Below are positions 1-12,200 of a stretch of DNA of 64,000 bases, one piece after another. The stretch is from positions 2,852,001 through 2,916,000 of the forward strand of contig CADCSX010000006.1 of the NCBI GenBank assembly GCA_902805475.1, given 5' to 3'. Within the stretch, counting starts at the first letter, position 1. Each line of letters begins with the position of its first letter. The notes under the pieces are model-generated. The model saw only the letters and a list, made by a program, of their open reading frames with translations. It had not been told where the DNA came from and did no database searches. The translations under genes were made by a program, and so were the position numbers. The stretch comes from Entonaema liquescens. Lineage: Eukaryota > Ascomycota > Sordariomycetes > Xylariales > Xylariaceae.

Positions 1-370
1 TAATAATTTTATTTAAAATTATTTAAAATTAAAAAATATTTTTAAAATAATTTTTAAATATTTTTTAAATCGTTTATTTTTTTTATAACGTTAAATTTTT
101 TATAATTATAACGTTAAAACTTTTATAATTATAACGTTAAAATTTTTATAATTACAACGTATTTAATAATAAAAATATAATATATTTAATAATTATTTAA
201 AATTACGTTTTTAATAAAAATATTTTTTATAATTATAATATATTTAATAATAATTAAATAAATAATAATAATAACGTTAAAAATAATTTTAATTTTTTAA
301 TAAAATAAGCGTAAATTAATAAATATAAAATATAAACGTAAAAAAGTTTTTAAATATTAAGGTTAGCGCT
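1..370. repeat. AT-saturated RIP-like repeat DNA
   Basis: Nearly pure A and T with no gene. From about 85 to 170 a unit of roughly 24 bp containing TATAATTATAACGTTAAAA recurs about three times, the last copy degenerate, and the core AACGTTAAA recurs again near 270. Extreme AT content rich in TpA is what repeat-induced point mutation leaves in ascomycete transposons (known biology). That this is a mutated transposon end is inference; no open frame survives to name the family. Confidence 0.6.
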
Positions 371-834
371 AATTTATTTAAATTATAATGGGAATCGCCT
401 TATAAACAAGATAAGATTCCGCATACTTATATGTTAAGGTGGTATAAGCCATAAGCAAAGCATAACTTATCGAACAAAACACCCCCATAGGTTCAGTGAC
501 GAATCCGATAGAGAAGCAAGGGCGATCTCAGAGGGAAAGTGATAGCAACCATTCAGATTACCATCTCCATCTTTCCATCCTACCATCCTACCATGTTACC
601 ATCCAACTAATTTCTTTGTATTATTTTTTCTTTACTTCTACAAAACTCATAATCTCAACATTATCGGAAACTACAAAAAAGAAATTACAGAAGAGATGAT
701 CCAGCTAATTAACGCCACTTAAAAAAAAAAAAAAAGGGTTCCTTTAGGCGACTTACCTAACTAAGGCTTGGAACCGCCGCAGGAGCTTACAATTGCTTCG
801 CTCACCACCCCACAAAGCCACGGGCCACAACGAA
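371..834. other. 5' flank of the cyclin gene
   Basis: Transition from the AT block to normal composition. A short open frame at 496-699 has no recognisable content. There is a run of about 14 A at 721-735. It probably contains the promoter and leader of the cyclin gene; no core promoter element could be fixed. Confidence 0.4.
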
Positions 835-2252
835 ATGGCGAGCATCGATAGATATCGACCTCCTCAACGGGAAACATACCAATTTCCACCTGCACCTTCT
901 AGCAAAAGTAGTCTCAACAGTTCTTCTAAGTCGCCATCTCGAAGACGTGACATACCTCCCCCAGCCCCTTCACCACCTACGAACTCATCGCGTACATCAC
1001 CTCCGAGACCACAGTCGCGACGAAGCGCGCAATCACCTACCCGCTCAGTGACCCGAACACCTCTCGCCATGCCGAATCAATGGTATTTTACTCAGGACGA
1101 GGTCCTTAGCAGCCCTAGCATCCTAGATGGATTGTCGCCACAAGAGGAGAGATTAAGGCGAGCAAAGGGCGTCAACTTCATATACCAAGCTGGCATACTA
1201 CTCGAACTTCCTCAGACTACCCTTTACGTCGCAGGCGTTTTTTTTCATCGATTCTTCATGAGGCGTAGTATGGTCGAAGAGAAGCACGGAATACACCACT
1301 ACGTAAGTTTACCAATAACCCGATCCAAACCGCCCGACAAGAACATGACTGACCGTGTCGGTTACAGAACATTGCTGCGACTGCGCTCTTCTTAGCGAAC
1401 AAGACGGAAGAGAACTGCCGCAAGACCAAAGATATTATTATTGCGGTTGCGAAAGTTGCACAAAAGAACGTTAAACTTGTCGTGGATGAACAATCCAAAG
1501 AATACTGGAGATGGCGTGATAGTATCCTCATGTTTGAGGAAGTCATGCTCGAGAACCTAACCTTCGACCTTATGATCGAAAGCCCGCATTTTAAGTTGTA
1601 CGACTTCCTTGGCCAGCTGCAATCAATTCACAACAAGAATCTGCGACATGCGGCATGGGCTTTCTTGAACGACTCGTGCCTAACTACTTTGCCGCTTCTC
1701 ATGGACGCACGCGACATCGCTATCGCCGCAATCTTCTTCTCCAGCTGCTTCACCGGGGAGCGAATAGAAGACGTGAATGGTGAGGCATGGTGGAAGGCGC
1801 TGAATGGCAACGAGGACAATTGTGCAAAGGCAATACTTGTTCTCAAAGACTTCTACGTTGAGAACCCCTTGCGCAAACAGGAGAATCCGTACTCGCAGTC
1901 TCCTGTCTTTATTCTCGATAGTACTCGAAGAAGAGGCGAAGACATCGATATACGTTCAGCCAATGGCACCCCTAGAACAGATAGTGCTACCCAGAGTCCC
2001 AAGGGTAAAGTTGGCAGCGTTGACGAAGCGGCAGCAGAAAGAGAAGTCGACACGGCTGCTGCCGAGTCTGCCTCCCAGGCCGCTCCAGGTGATTCAGACG
2101 CTGTATTGAAGGAAGCAGCAAATAATCCTGGCCTGCACCCAGGAACTAATGGCACTAAGAGGAAAGAAGTTGAATCTCTCGCACCGGAAAGCCGGGAAAC
2201 GAAACGACAACGTCTTAGCTCGGATGATGACGAGGGTGAGGTGTACGAATAG
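835..2252 (+). CDS. pch1: Pch1/K-type cyclin (transcription CDK partner)
   Basis: Two exons, 835-1302 and 1368-2252, joined in phase 0 across a 65-bp intron (GTAAGT donor, TTACAG acceptor), give 450 residues. The start is the first ATG in frame, at 835. Residues 1-80 are a Pro/Ser/Arg-rich low-complexity head; the cyclin boxes run from about 83 (WYFTQDEV) to about 260. Family hallmarks are visible: KGVNFIYQAG, a LPQTTLYVA helix, the LANKTEENCRK turn and DEQSKEYWRWRDS, which closely match fission yeast Pch1, the cyclin of Cdk9, and metazoan cyclin K. Such cyclins activate the kinase that phosphorylates the RNA polymerase II C-terminal domain in the nucleus. The C-terminal third is acidic and disordered, ending at TAG (2250-2252). 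In-frame acidic codons continue past this stop to TAA at 2379-2381 (see findings). Family assignment is strong; the exact partner kinase is inferred. Confidence 0.88.
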
Positions 2253-2381
2253 AAAGCTGCATCATCCCAGGACGATGAGTCGGAGGGGAATGAAGACGGA
2301 AAGGAATGGCCCGGGCCGGGCCCCGATCGCTTAGTATTAAGTGAATCCGACTCGGGATATGCAGCATCGGAAGATGAGTAA

Positions 2382-3143
2382 CGTTCAAAGCGCTTTATAC
2401 GTTTCCGAGTATCATGGAGCCTAGCCATTTTCCAAGTCACTATAGTACGGAACAGGCCTACTTATTCTGATTCGGATTTATACGCTTTGGATAGCCGGCG
2501 TGACTTCGGTCTCTACTACCAAACCTGTAATATGATTCACGCAACGATTCGAGTTTATAGGAGGCATGATCATGGGATCTGCCGGACTAAGGAGGCAAAA
2601 GGCAATACGTTCGGAAATGCCTATTTTGATTTTTTTTCTTGTTTCTTGTTTCCCATACGAGCCCTAAGGCTGCATGCGGCGTTCTTGGCTCAAGGGCAAC
2701 AACGGAGTTGATATCGGCACATTCTGACTTCTCTCGAGGCGAGGGGTGGCGCGGTGCCAGTTTTTTTTTTCCTTTTAGGTCAGGTCTGTGATACCTCTGT
2801 TACATTACGTTCTACGGTTCATGTGTTGTACAGTAGAATGGACGCATAGGTGCATTGCATTATGAAGGGGCTTGTAGCAGAGGTATCTATCTCCTTAAGG
2901 GGAAAAGGGGGTTCTATGTGATACCGGACTTTTTGATAGGCATCAAGCTAAGGAATGCATAAGTCATAATTGTCATCCGTCTTCTGTTTGCATACTTGCA
3001 TTGATCGATGCTGTGTCTATCATGAGCTGGATAATTATTACAGAGTACATACCTAATGTCTATGGTATAGGGGTATCGATTCCGTCCAAAAAGTGTACAA
3101 ACATTGTATCCCATCTAGCTATCCGTCTTATACCGTCCTATAA
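2382..3143. other. Intergenic, convergent 3' ends
   Basis: Between the cyclin (plus) and dus4 (minus). It holds a T-run at 2761-2771 and no credible open frame. It probably contains both 3' untranslated regions. Confidence 0.5.
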
Positions 3144-4410
3144 TCAAGCAAAACGCACGACGCCATCCTTCCCTCCACGCTGACTCCTGATCTCGTCCAT
3201 GTAGTCAATGACATCAATCCAATTGCCTATCTCATTGAGACGTATGCGTTCCTTTTTTGTTAGCAAAGCAGCATTGCGGTCGGGGCCGAAGCCCGGGCCG
3301 CACATCTCGTTCAGGTGATGTACCGCTAGTTTCAGGGGCAGCGGTGCCCGCGCCACATTATTCATAAACACATCGACGGCCTCCCAGGGACAGGTCTCGT
3401 ACCCGGCGAACAGAGCCGGGTTTGCGAGCAACGCGCGCGCGGACATGAGGCCTGATAAATTGGGTATGTGGAGTTTCGGCTTAGAAGAGCTGTTGGGGCC
3501 GGTATTAGGGGATGGTTCGCTAGATGTGGTGGTGAATGTGGGTTGGTGGCCTAGGAGGTGTGATGTATATGGAAGTGTAGATAAAGTGAAGACGTCGCCC
3601 GATACGAGAATCGGCAGTTTCTTGCCGAACATGGACGTGAGCACCTCGAGTGCCTCGACGTTAATAGGGATACTGCTGGGCGTGTTGCGCGTGCGCGGGT
3701 GGATAGTAAGCCAGTCGATATTCCGGTGGTGTTCGTCGCCTAAGACGGTGGTGATGAAGTCTACCGTCTGCCGTAAGTCTTTATGCACTCGAATCTTGAC
3801 GCTGATGCTTCGGCCTACGCGACTATCACCATCAGAATTAGCGCCGGCGAAACTATCTACATCCCACCCGTCGCGCGCCAGCCGCTCCCGCGTCGCGACG
3901 ACCATATCCCGCACTAGCTCGCGGCGGCCCATCAGCGCGGCACCCAGGGTCTCGGCGCAGGCCCAGCTCTGGGGGCACCCGCAGTTGAGGTCGACGCCGT
4001 TGACGAAGGGGGCGGCGAGGGAGGCGGCGCGCGACAGCTCGACGGGGTCGTTGGCGCCGAACTGGGCTATCGTCGGGACCTCTTGCGGCGCGCTGGTCGA
4101 GACGGTCAGGTCGCTGTGGCGCGCGACGCGGCTGCGGTTGAACTCCTTGGCTAGGATCATGGGCGTCCAGCAGAGGTCGGTGCCGAAGTGGTGCGCCGTC
4201 TGGCGGAAGGCGAGCTTGCTGTAGCGCACCATGGGCGCGCAGGCGTAGAGGAGGCGTTTCTGGGATCGGGCTAAGTCGAAGAGCTTGAGGGGGCTGGAGA
4301 GGGGTGTTAGATAGGTTGTGTGGAGTATAGTAGAGGAATAATTGGTGTTATGAGGCCTACTGGATCTTGGGTTGTAGGAGCTGAGCTCTATTCTCTTCTG
4401 AATCCATCAT
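3144..4410 (-). CDS. dus4: tRNA-dihydrouridine(20a/20b) synthase Dus4
   Basis: FMN-dependent reduction of uridine to dihydrouridine at positions 20a/20b of the tRNA D loop. I rebuilt a short first exon (4410-4361, beginning MMDSEENRAQ) and a 67-bp intron (4360-4294; GTAGGC donor, TCTAAC branch, CTCCAG acceptor) joined to 4293-3144, giving 399 residues. Without it the family-typical start HPLKLFDLARSQKRLLYACAPMVRYSKLAFR region would be cut. Visible motifs: CAPMVRYSKLAFR (FMN site), CWTPMILAKEF, the VDLNCGCPQ segment carrying the catalytic cysteine, SVKIRVH, LTIHPRTR and ILVSGDV (phosphate binding). An insertion rich in Ser, Thr and Pro sits before the SGLMSARALLANPALF helix. Divergent from ade2 across about 455 bp. 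Family call secure; the Dus4 subtype rests on the N-terminal motif and overall length. Confidence 0.9.
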
Positions 4411-4865
4411 CTTTGTCACCTGTGTGCGTGATGAGATATGAAGTGGAACATATTGCGACAGGTATATTTTACGTATATCCCGGTGGCGATACACTTATGG
4501 TTTGTGTATATGGAATGGTATATATCGAAGTCTGAAGCTACATCATGGCCAGATACCTTGAAATCTGAACTCGTATGACGCCAATTATATTTATTTTTCA
4601 CCGTTAATATCTGAAGCTAAAGAAGTGTAGAAGCTAATAAAAGAGATCTTTGATCTTTGGTGGGGTGGTGGGGTGGTGGGTTGGAGAGATGGAGGGGTAG
4701 AAAGCTAGAAATATGTAACTAAACCCTTGCTAACCCTTGTAATTAATTATGTATTGCAGTTTTGGCCCCGCTATTATCAATAAATTCTATTTCTTGGAGG
4801 GGTTTTCCATACGCGACTTATAAGTCAATTCCTAATTATTCCAATTCCCTACACCTTTCCTTACA
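4411..4865. promoter_or_regulatory. Shared divergent promoter of dus4 and ade2
   Basis: Both genes start outward from this stretch. At 4659-4697 a G-rich tract on the plus strand has G-runs separated by short loops (GGGG-TGGT-GGGG-TGGT-GGG, then a later GGGG), capable in principle of a G-quadruplex about 170 bp upstream of the ade2 ATG. No TATA box could be fixed confidently. Confidence 0.5.
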
Positions 4866-6986
4866 ATGGCAGCAAAGAAGCCTGTTATTGGGTTATTAGG
4901 AGGTGGTCAGCTTGGGCGTATGCTCTGTGAAGCGGCCGGACCCTTAGGAATACCCATTGCTGTCCTCGACGCTGAAGATTGTCCGGCAAAACAGGCTAAC
5001 CAGAACAGCCTACATGTGACTGGATCTTTCAAAGATCCGGAGAAGATCAAGCTTCTCGCTTCTCGTGTTGACTTCCTCACGGTTGAGATCGAACATGTGG
5101 AAACGGAGGTGCTGGAAGAGATAGCAACGAAAGGTGTAGAAGTACCATCACCTGATGGGAAGGGTACGATCTTAAAGAAGGTCCCTGTCCATCCGTCATG
5201 GAAGACAATACGTCTAATCCAAGACAAGTACCAACAAAAGGAATACTTCGCCAAAAATGGCATTCCTGTTACTGAGCAGATGGCTATAGAATCTGGCGAG
5301 AGCAGAGCCGAATCACTAGATGAAGCAGCTTGGAAATACGGTTTTCCATTCATGCTGAAAGGAAGTAAAGGCTCATATGATGGTCGTGGAAATTTCAAGG
5401 TCAGCGGTCCAGAGGACTTGAAAAGTGCTGTAGAGCAGATGGGAGACCAACCATTATATGCGGAAAAGTGGGTGCCTTTCGAAATGGAACTCTCAGTCAT
5501 GGTTTTACGGACGGAGGATGACGACGGCAACTTAAAGCACGTTTGCCCTTACCCAGTCGTCGAGACCATACACGAAGACAGCATATGTACCAAGGTGTTC
5601 TACCCGCCGCGAAGCATACCGGAAGATGTTAAGAAGCGAGCGCAAAAAGTAGCAAGCGATGTTATAGCCAGTCTTTGGGGACGAGGAGTCTTCGCTGTAG
5701 AGATGTTCTTGCTTGCTGACGGCCATATCCTGGTCAACGAAGTTGCTCCTCGCCCACACAACTCCGGTCACTTCACTAGTATGTATTACCTATTGATTGG
5801 TCACCCCTATTTCCTCCCTTTAGATACGATCATGAGCTAGGGTCTCTTTGAAGAGCTCATCAACCTCACCTTCCTCTGGAGCTTTTTTGCGTAGCCAATA
5901 TTTACTAACCAGAACCCTATAGTTGAGGCCGTACCTCAATTGTCACAATATAAGGCCCAACTATACTCCATACTGGACCTTATCCCACGAAAAGGCGCAA
6001 ACCTCAATGCGCGAGTACCTTCCGCAATTATGCTTAACATTCTTGGTGGCGCCCAACCGACTTCTCACAATAGATTCATGGAGCTTGCGGAGAATACACA
6101 TGATGAATATACAGACGTATACGTACATCTCTACGGCAAGGAATCCAAGCCGGGACGGAAAATCGGCCATATAACTGCTACAGGGTTCTCCTCCGTCGAA
6201 CGTTTAGCTGAGACCATAACACCACTTATTAATGTTATGGATGAGATTCAAGCGGAACGCATTGGTTCGAAAAGCACTATACAGAAGCAAAGGGGACAAG
6301 CGAAACCCGTACCTCTAGTTGCTGTGACTATGGGGTCTGATTCGGATTTGACCACGGTTGCAGCCGGTCTAAAGGTTTTGGACGAGTTCAATGTACCCTA
6401 CGAAGTCCGTATAACATCGGCGCATCGGACACCACATCATATGATGAAGTTCGCAGCGGAGATATCAAGGTCCGGCTGTAAGGTTATCATTGCAGCAGCA
6501 GGTTAGTATCTAGGGTCTTTCTCGTGTCTATTTTAAATCCACTCTCCGCGCGTGAATTTGCCTTAGTGGGCAAACATCGATGAGTATAACCCACATATCC
6601 ACCCTCAGTCGTCCACCGAAACAACCGAGTGAGGTTTTTGCTGACGTAGGCAAATAGGGGGTGCTGCACACTTACCAGGTATGCTCGCATCTGAAGTGCA
6701 TATTCCCGTGATAGGCATTCCCGTGAAGGCATCGGTGCTAGATGGAGTCGATAGTTTGCACAGCATCGTGCAAATGCCAAGGGGTATCCCCTGCGCTACG
6801 GTCGGAATCGGGAACTCAACCAACGCCGCGCTGCTCGCGATCCGGATTTTAGGTGGCGCGTATCCCGAATATGCGGAGCGGATGATACGCTACCAAGAGA
6901 AGATGAAGAACGAGGTTTTAGCTAAGGACGAGCGGATCCAGTCTCTGGGCTGGCAACAATATCTGCAAGGGATGCAGAAAAAATGA
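4866..6986 (+). CDS. ade2: Phosphoribosylaminoimidazole carboxylase (Ade2)
   Basis: Converts AIR to CAIR in de novo purine synthesis in the cytosol. Three exons: 4866-5778, 5923-6501 and 6658-6986, separated by introns of 144 bp (GTATGT donor, CTATAG acceptor) and 156 bp (GTTAGT donor, AAATAG acceptor), giving 606 residues. The second acceptor was chosen because it restores the PurE motif GGAAHLPGM; the alternative CAG at 6676-6678 would delete GAAHLP. The N-terminal part is the PurK-like ATP-grasp carboxylase (IGLLGGGQLGRML at residues 8-20, KGSKGSYDGRGN, VEMFLLADGHILVNEVAPRPHNSGH). The C-terminal part, from about residue 435, is the PurE mutase domain (VTMGSDSDL, SAHRTP, GIGNSTNAALLAIRILG). 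Length is slightly above the yeast enzyme. Very secure. Confidence 0.96.
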
Positions 6987-8132
6987 GCCGCAGGTTTCCT
7001 CTGATGGTATGGTCCAGTGTAGATGTGGATCCCGTAAATCCGTTGACATAAAATCCGTCAATAATCGGATTCGCGGAAGATATCGTCGAGTATCACTGCC
7101 TCATAATGTTGGCACGCCGGTTTCATGTGATTACTACTTTAGGCAGGCTATACCATACAGTTGAGACTCAATTACTTATTGGGCCTTAAAACTCGGTACC
7201 GAACTTATAATGTTCTCAACTAACTAGGTTAACGAAGAACAAACCACAGTGTTATAGAGGATTATACTCCACATTCGATCATCGTACGATATGGAATACT
7301 TGGGCAACAAGTAGTAATATTTTGTGTAATACCACATAACAGGATACGTGATTATAAAGGCTTAAGTAAATTATAGCGAATAACGATACGGCCAAACAGT
7401 AGCAGTAGGGAATCCATGGATTTTCGGGCTCCATTAGGAATAGCTTCAAATCTATAATTAGGTCCTGGCATCCTTAACGCCGAACGGGTTAATAGTTGTA
7501 TTCACCATAATAGCTGGGCTAGATTAGACATAAATCATTGTATCTATATACCTAGATACCTTCTAACTAGAGAGATGAAAGGTCAATAGGAGTTTTGTAG
7601 AATAAGTGTTGAATAATATTGAAGTGATTAGGTAGGATGTAATGATGAATAATCTGGCTCTATTAATACTGCAAGGAACATCGTAGCAGTACTATGTAGT
7701 CTGTAGAATAACTGTATGTCATCGGGGTGCATTATCTTCGGTACGCTCCAGGTGCCTAACTTGGCAAGGCTATGGAACTTTTGGTTTCAGTTTCTACAAA
7801 CACGCGTTGGTTTTTCAGCTCTCGTTTCTAAGTAAGGGGCTAGAATCATCGGGGTTTTACGAATGGAGGTACTGGAAAGCCGAGATGCTAACCCCGTCCC
7901 GCAAAAACCGTACTGTTGACGTAGTATCGTGCTACTACTGCTACCATATTGTTACTGACAGTATCTATTCAATGTCTACCTTACCTATTAGATATGATAT
8001 AAAAGGCACCATCGCCGCAACGGCTCAGGGAGATTCAAAACCCATCAAGTTACCAAATCATTACAGTTGACTTACAAGCCCTTGCTAGACTTATCAACAC
8101 CCCCCCTTAGAGGAAAACAGACAACAGCCAAT
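6987..8132. other. Intergenic
   Basis: About 1.1 kb of AT-leaning DNA between ade2 and the aldo-keto reductase. An open frame at 7807-8070 has no family features and lies in the expected promoter and leader of the next gene, so I do not call it. Confidence 0.5.
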
Positions 8133-9255
8133 ATGCCTACTCTTGTTGGAAAGGAAATCGGACCCATTGGGTTTGGCCTGATGGGCCTGACATGGAGGGC
8201 GGAGCCTATCTCGGACGAGAAAGCCTTCGAAGCAATGAAAGCTGCACTCAACAACGGAATGAACTTCTGGAACGGCGGCGAGTTCTACGGGCCTCCTGAG
8301 CGCAACTCTCTCGTGTTGTTGGAGCGCTACTTCGCGAAGTACCCCGAGGACGCCGATAAGGTCGTGCTCAGCATCAAGGGCGGCGTAAACATCGGTTCTG
8401 GCGGGCATGAACCCGATGGTTCACCCGAAAACACTCGTCGATCCCTCGACGACTCTATCGCCCAGCTCAAGGGCCGCAAGAAGATTGACATCTTTGAGTT
8501 TGGACGTCGTGACCCGAGAGTACCTCTGAGCGTGACTTTTGGAATTATCGAGAAGGAGTGTAAGTCTTTGAACCCCCTTCCCCTTTATCAATCAAGAATT
8601 CCTCAAGAGCGAACTGACATTTCATAGACGTCCAAACGGGCAAGATTGGAGGCATCTCACTCTCCGAGGTCAGGGCCGAGACGATCCACGAGGCCGTGAA
8701 GATAACGAAGATTGTGGGTGTCGAGGTTGAACTCTCGCTGTAAGTGTATACTACCAATATATTCCTAGTATAGATAGCCAGCTAACAGTTCCGGGAAGAT
8801 TCACCAGGGACGTCCTCGACAATGGCGTAGCCGCCGCATGCGCGCAGTACGACATCCCGTTGATCGCGTACTCGCCCATCGGCCGAGGTTTCTTGGCCGG
8901 CCAGTACAAGACGCTGGACGACGTGAAGCCCGAGCTACGGGACTGGCCGTGGTTCCAGCCGGGCAACTTCGAGACCAACCTACAGCTCGCATCGCAGGTC
9001 GAGGAGCTGGCTAAGAAGAAGGGCGTGACTCCGGCGCAGCTTGCTATCAACTGGATCATAAAGCTGTCGTCCTGGCGCAAGGGCGCTCCCAAGAGCATCA
9101 TCCCGATCCCCGGTGCCACGACGGCGGCCCGTGTCAACGAGAACTCCGTCGTGGTGGATATCTCGGACGAGGAGATGGCCCAGATCGATACCACCCTCGC
9201 CAAGTTCAAGCCTTCTGGCAGGAGGTACCCTGACATCGTCCCTGTTGAGACATAA
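8133..9255 (+). CDS. Aldo-keto reductase, pyridoxal reductase-like
   Basis: Three exons, 8133-8559, 8628-8739 and 8799-9255, with introns of 68 and 59 bp (both GTAAGT donors), give 331 residues. A TIM-barrel NADPH-dependent aldo-keto reductase: IGPIGFGLMGLTW at the N-terminus, NFWNGGEFYG at the active-site tyrosine, KVVLSIKGG for the catalytic lysine strand, GKIGGISLSEVRAETI, AYSPIGRGFL, and the C-terminal cofactor signature IPIPGATTAARVNENS. The Asn in place of the usual active-site Asp (WNGGEFYG) and the overall layout match yeast pyridoxal reductase Plr1, which reduces pyridoxal to pyridoxine. Fungi carry several paralogues of this group, so the substrate is inference. The third acceptor (8798) was chosen because an upstream CAG breaks the frame before FTRDVLDNGV. 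Confidence 0.88.
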
Positions 9256-12200
9256 GCTCGGAAGGATAGAGAGAAAGTAGATTTAGGACCTTGATGGTAT
9301 TGTTGTATATGTTAGATTTTGTTATTATAACGCGAAATGTCACACTGCCCCGTCACATATTGTATCCATTAAGCAGCGTTTATACATAGAGATATATGCT
9401 ATAATGGCAACTGTACATCCGATGAGTTGAAAAGGCGATATTAGCCGTGTTCTAGAGTATATCTAACCTTTACACCCCCATGTATCAATGAGGGCAGAAC
9501 GAACCCTACAATGTAACGGTTTGATTTCCTTAGTGGCTACAGCGTTCTCTTTTGATGAGAAACCTGTTGTTCGGCTTATTTTATTTACTCACGTAGATAT
9601 TGTATCATCTTAGAGTTCCTGGATGGTCTGTTTTATCAAGATAGGGGGCCGGCCATACCACCTAAAGCTTAATCGCTACTTGAGTTGACTAGGGCACCTC
9701 ACGCTATATACATACATATCCAGTTGCTTGACTTCAAATAGCTTAATATCCTTAGAAATCTAGTATGATGGTCAGTATACCGAATTTACAATGCTAAAAG
9801 CTCATATGTTGATAAACACCACTATCAGGGCAAGAAGGTGTCCACAGTTTGGCAAGCCTGGAGAGGCTGCCATTGAGCATTGCAGAATTCTTGGTATTGG
9901 TCATCACCTAGTGGGCTCGAGAGAATGTGAAGGCGGATGACTTTGGACAATGTACTTACATATCAGGACGAATAGTTGGCGGGTATCCTGGGTGAGTTAG
10001 GTTAAGATATTCGCTAATGATGAATTATAGATAATACTCTTCATCTTATCCTCATTCATAGCTATTCTTCGTTGCCCCAACTAATACCGAATATAATAAG
10101 TGGTACGTATCGAATAGATCGTGGAGGAGAAACCACAAAAATTAGGATAATATCTTGAACTTGAAGAGGATGTGGGAAATTGCCGTGAAAATTCCAACGA
10201 TTAGTTTTAAAATGGAGCTTATGGATTGGTTCCACAGGCCAATGAGCGAGCTTGGAAATTTATTATATAAGTCCTCTTTTAGAGTGATATGCGCCCACCT
10301 CGTTGTGACCATATATGGGATAGCGTGTACTTGCATCTCCACTTGTGAAACGTGAAACGGTGGAAATATCAAGTCGCGATCCGCGAAAAGGCAAAACTTC
10401 ACCGGTACGATATTATTAGCGCGTCCAAGCGGACCGTCCCAATGCGTCGGGAGTTCCGCTGGCTTCCATTCTAAGCTTCTTTTCTTATGCTTGCATATCC
10501 CAAGGTCCCCATCGATAAACATAAACATCAATGCGAGATGGGTACTGTCAATCTAATAGATTGATCGCCATGGAATTGAATCTCGATAATTAGTTTTGTG
10601 AGCCTTGTTGTTGTTGTTGTTGTTGTTGTTGTCGTCGGGCATCTTTTTTCTATCTGTACTATGTCAGGCACCTAAAAGTCTGGTGATTCTTTAACCTCTT
10701 ATCACGGTATCATCTGCAATCCCCTCTCACTTCATACCTACCTAGGTAAAATACATACATGTATACGGTAACTGTACGTGCTAAATTACCTGCATACGCA
10801 TTTAAAGATGGGCCTTGCCGTCTCTGCTGCATGTCGCGTTGAAACGTGACCAGGGGTCAGCAGTAACCTCTTCGCCCTATTGCACGTCTGTTTCCTACCC
10901 CCTATTCACACAATCACAGTATCGCAGCATTTCTGCAAATTTTGAGAATCCTAGCTTACTGCATGCATGAATACGGAAGCTCGTTCCTTGGACCGACGAG
11001 CATGAATAAACCTGGTTTGTTCATTTTGCTATGCATCCAGCTTTTACCGAGCACAATTTAGTGTATCCCCGCCATATTTTTGGAATCGTATCGTAACAAG
11101 TCTTATAAGTTTTAGGCAGTTGTGGGTGTTTAATTTTCTCCATTCAAAATACTTTCCGGCTTTCGTTACACTACAAAGAAGCTTAGCGTCGAAAAAGCGT
11201 CGAAAAAGCGTCGAAAAAACGTCGAAAGGTACTAAGCTCGAGTCTAGCAGTTTAACAAACCAAAGCCGGCAGGTGTAACGCCGGCTTACACTAACAAAAT
11301 TTAGGGTCTGGATGATCCAAGAACCAAAAGGAGGCTTCGTCATTTCAACTATGCTCCACCTTGTCAAACGGCCAATTAACCGACTAGGAGCACCCCAGAG
11401 CTAGCAGGTCAGGTACGGGCAGCACCTAAGAGTCCAATTAAAGCAGTTGCGCCAATACGTGAAGTACAATTCGATACAATAATACATGTAAAGTACCTAC
11501 TACCAGGTTGAACCCAACAGCCTCACGTTCCTTGCCCGCCTTCGATTTACAATTGTCTCCAAAGAACACTCGACGAGAACGCCGGTGCGATACGATTCGA
11601 CCAGGGAACCTAATATTGGAATTGATTGACAGCGACATCGATATCGACATCGATATCGACACCGACACCACCATCGGCGTACACATCAAACCCGAGGGCG
11701 AAGAACAGACCAATTTAATTCTTCTGGATATTGAGTTTGGAAGGATATTGATTAGTTATTGGCTTTCTTTTTCTCTCGATCTTTCCATCATGACAATTAT
11801 TGGAAATCGTCGAGTCTTTGCTTTTGAATAGATCGAAATTCGTACTAATAAATTCTTCGAATCTCTCCTGGTGGTATTCCATATCCTCCTGGTTACCTAC
11901 AACATCTACACGACATCCTCAACGGTCCGGCCGACTTTCAACTTCAGGTTAAGGTTTTACGGTTTCAGTTACTCACCCGAATAAACCTTACTCCGAATTG
12001 GTTTACATGTGATCCAATCCCTGTCGCAACCGAAGATCGCTCTGCTTTCCACTGTTTGCTCTTGAGTCCCACGAAGTTACGAGTCTACACAAGCTCTTCG
12101 GGGCACTCTGGATACACTGGTACCAACCTAATTGTTACGTTCGCATCTGCCTGGGGAAGGCAGTGCGGCTAATTGCAGTCTGTGGGCTGTCTTAATTTGT

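Noticed and set aside
1853..2440. 195-codon minus-strand frame
   Set aside because: Antisense of the acidic/Ser-rich end of the cyclin gene.
3445..4224. 259-codon plus-strand frame
   Set aside because: Antisense of dus4, open because of its GC-rich codons; no domain.
4907..5530. 207-codon minus-strand frame
   Set aside because: Exact antisense shadow of ade2 exon 1; Ser/Pro-rich shadow composition and no motif.
6676..6986. Alternative ade2 exon 3 starting after CAG at 6678
   Set aside because: Would drop the GAAHLP part of the invariant PurE motif that the upstream acceptor restores.
7807..8070. 87-codon frame upstream of the aldo-keto reductase
   Set aside because: No family features, not in frame with the gene, lies in the leader.
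10142..10531. 129-codon minus-strand frame
   Set aside because: Has an ATG and a hydrophobic end but no recognisable motif, no splice partner and AT-rich composition.
11508..11831. 107-codon frame with an acidic DIDID run
   Set aside because: The run is the product of a GATATCGACATC DNA repeat; the opposite strand is equally open.
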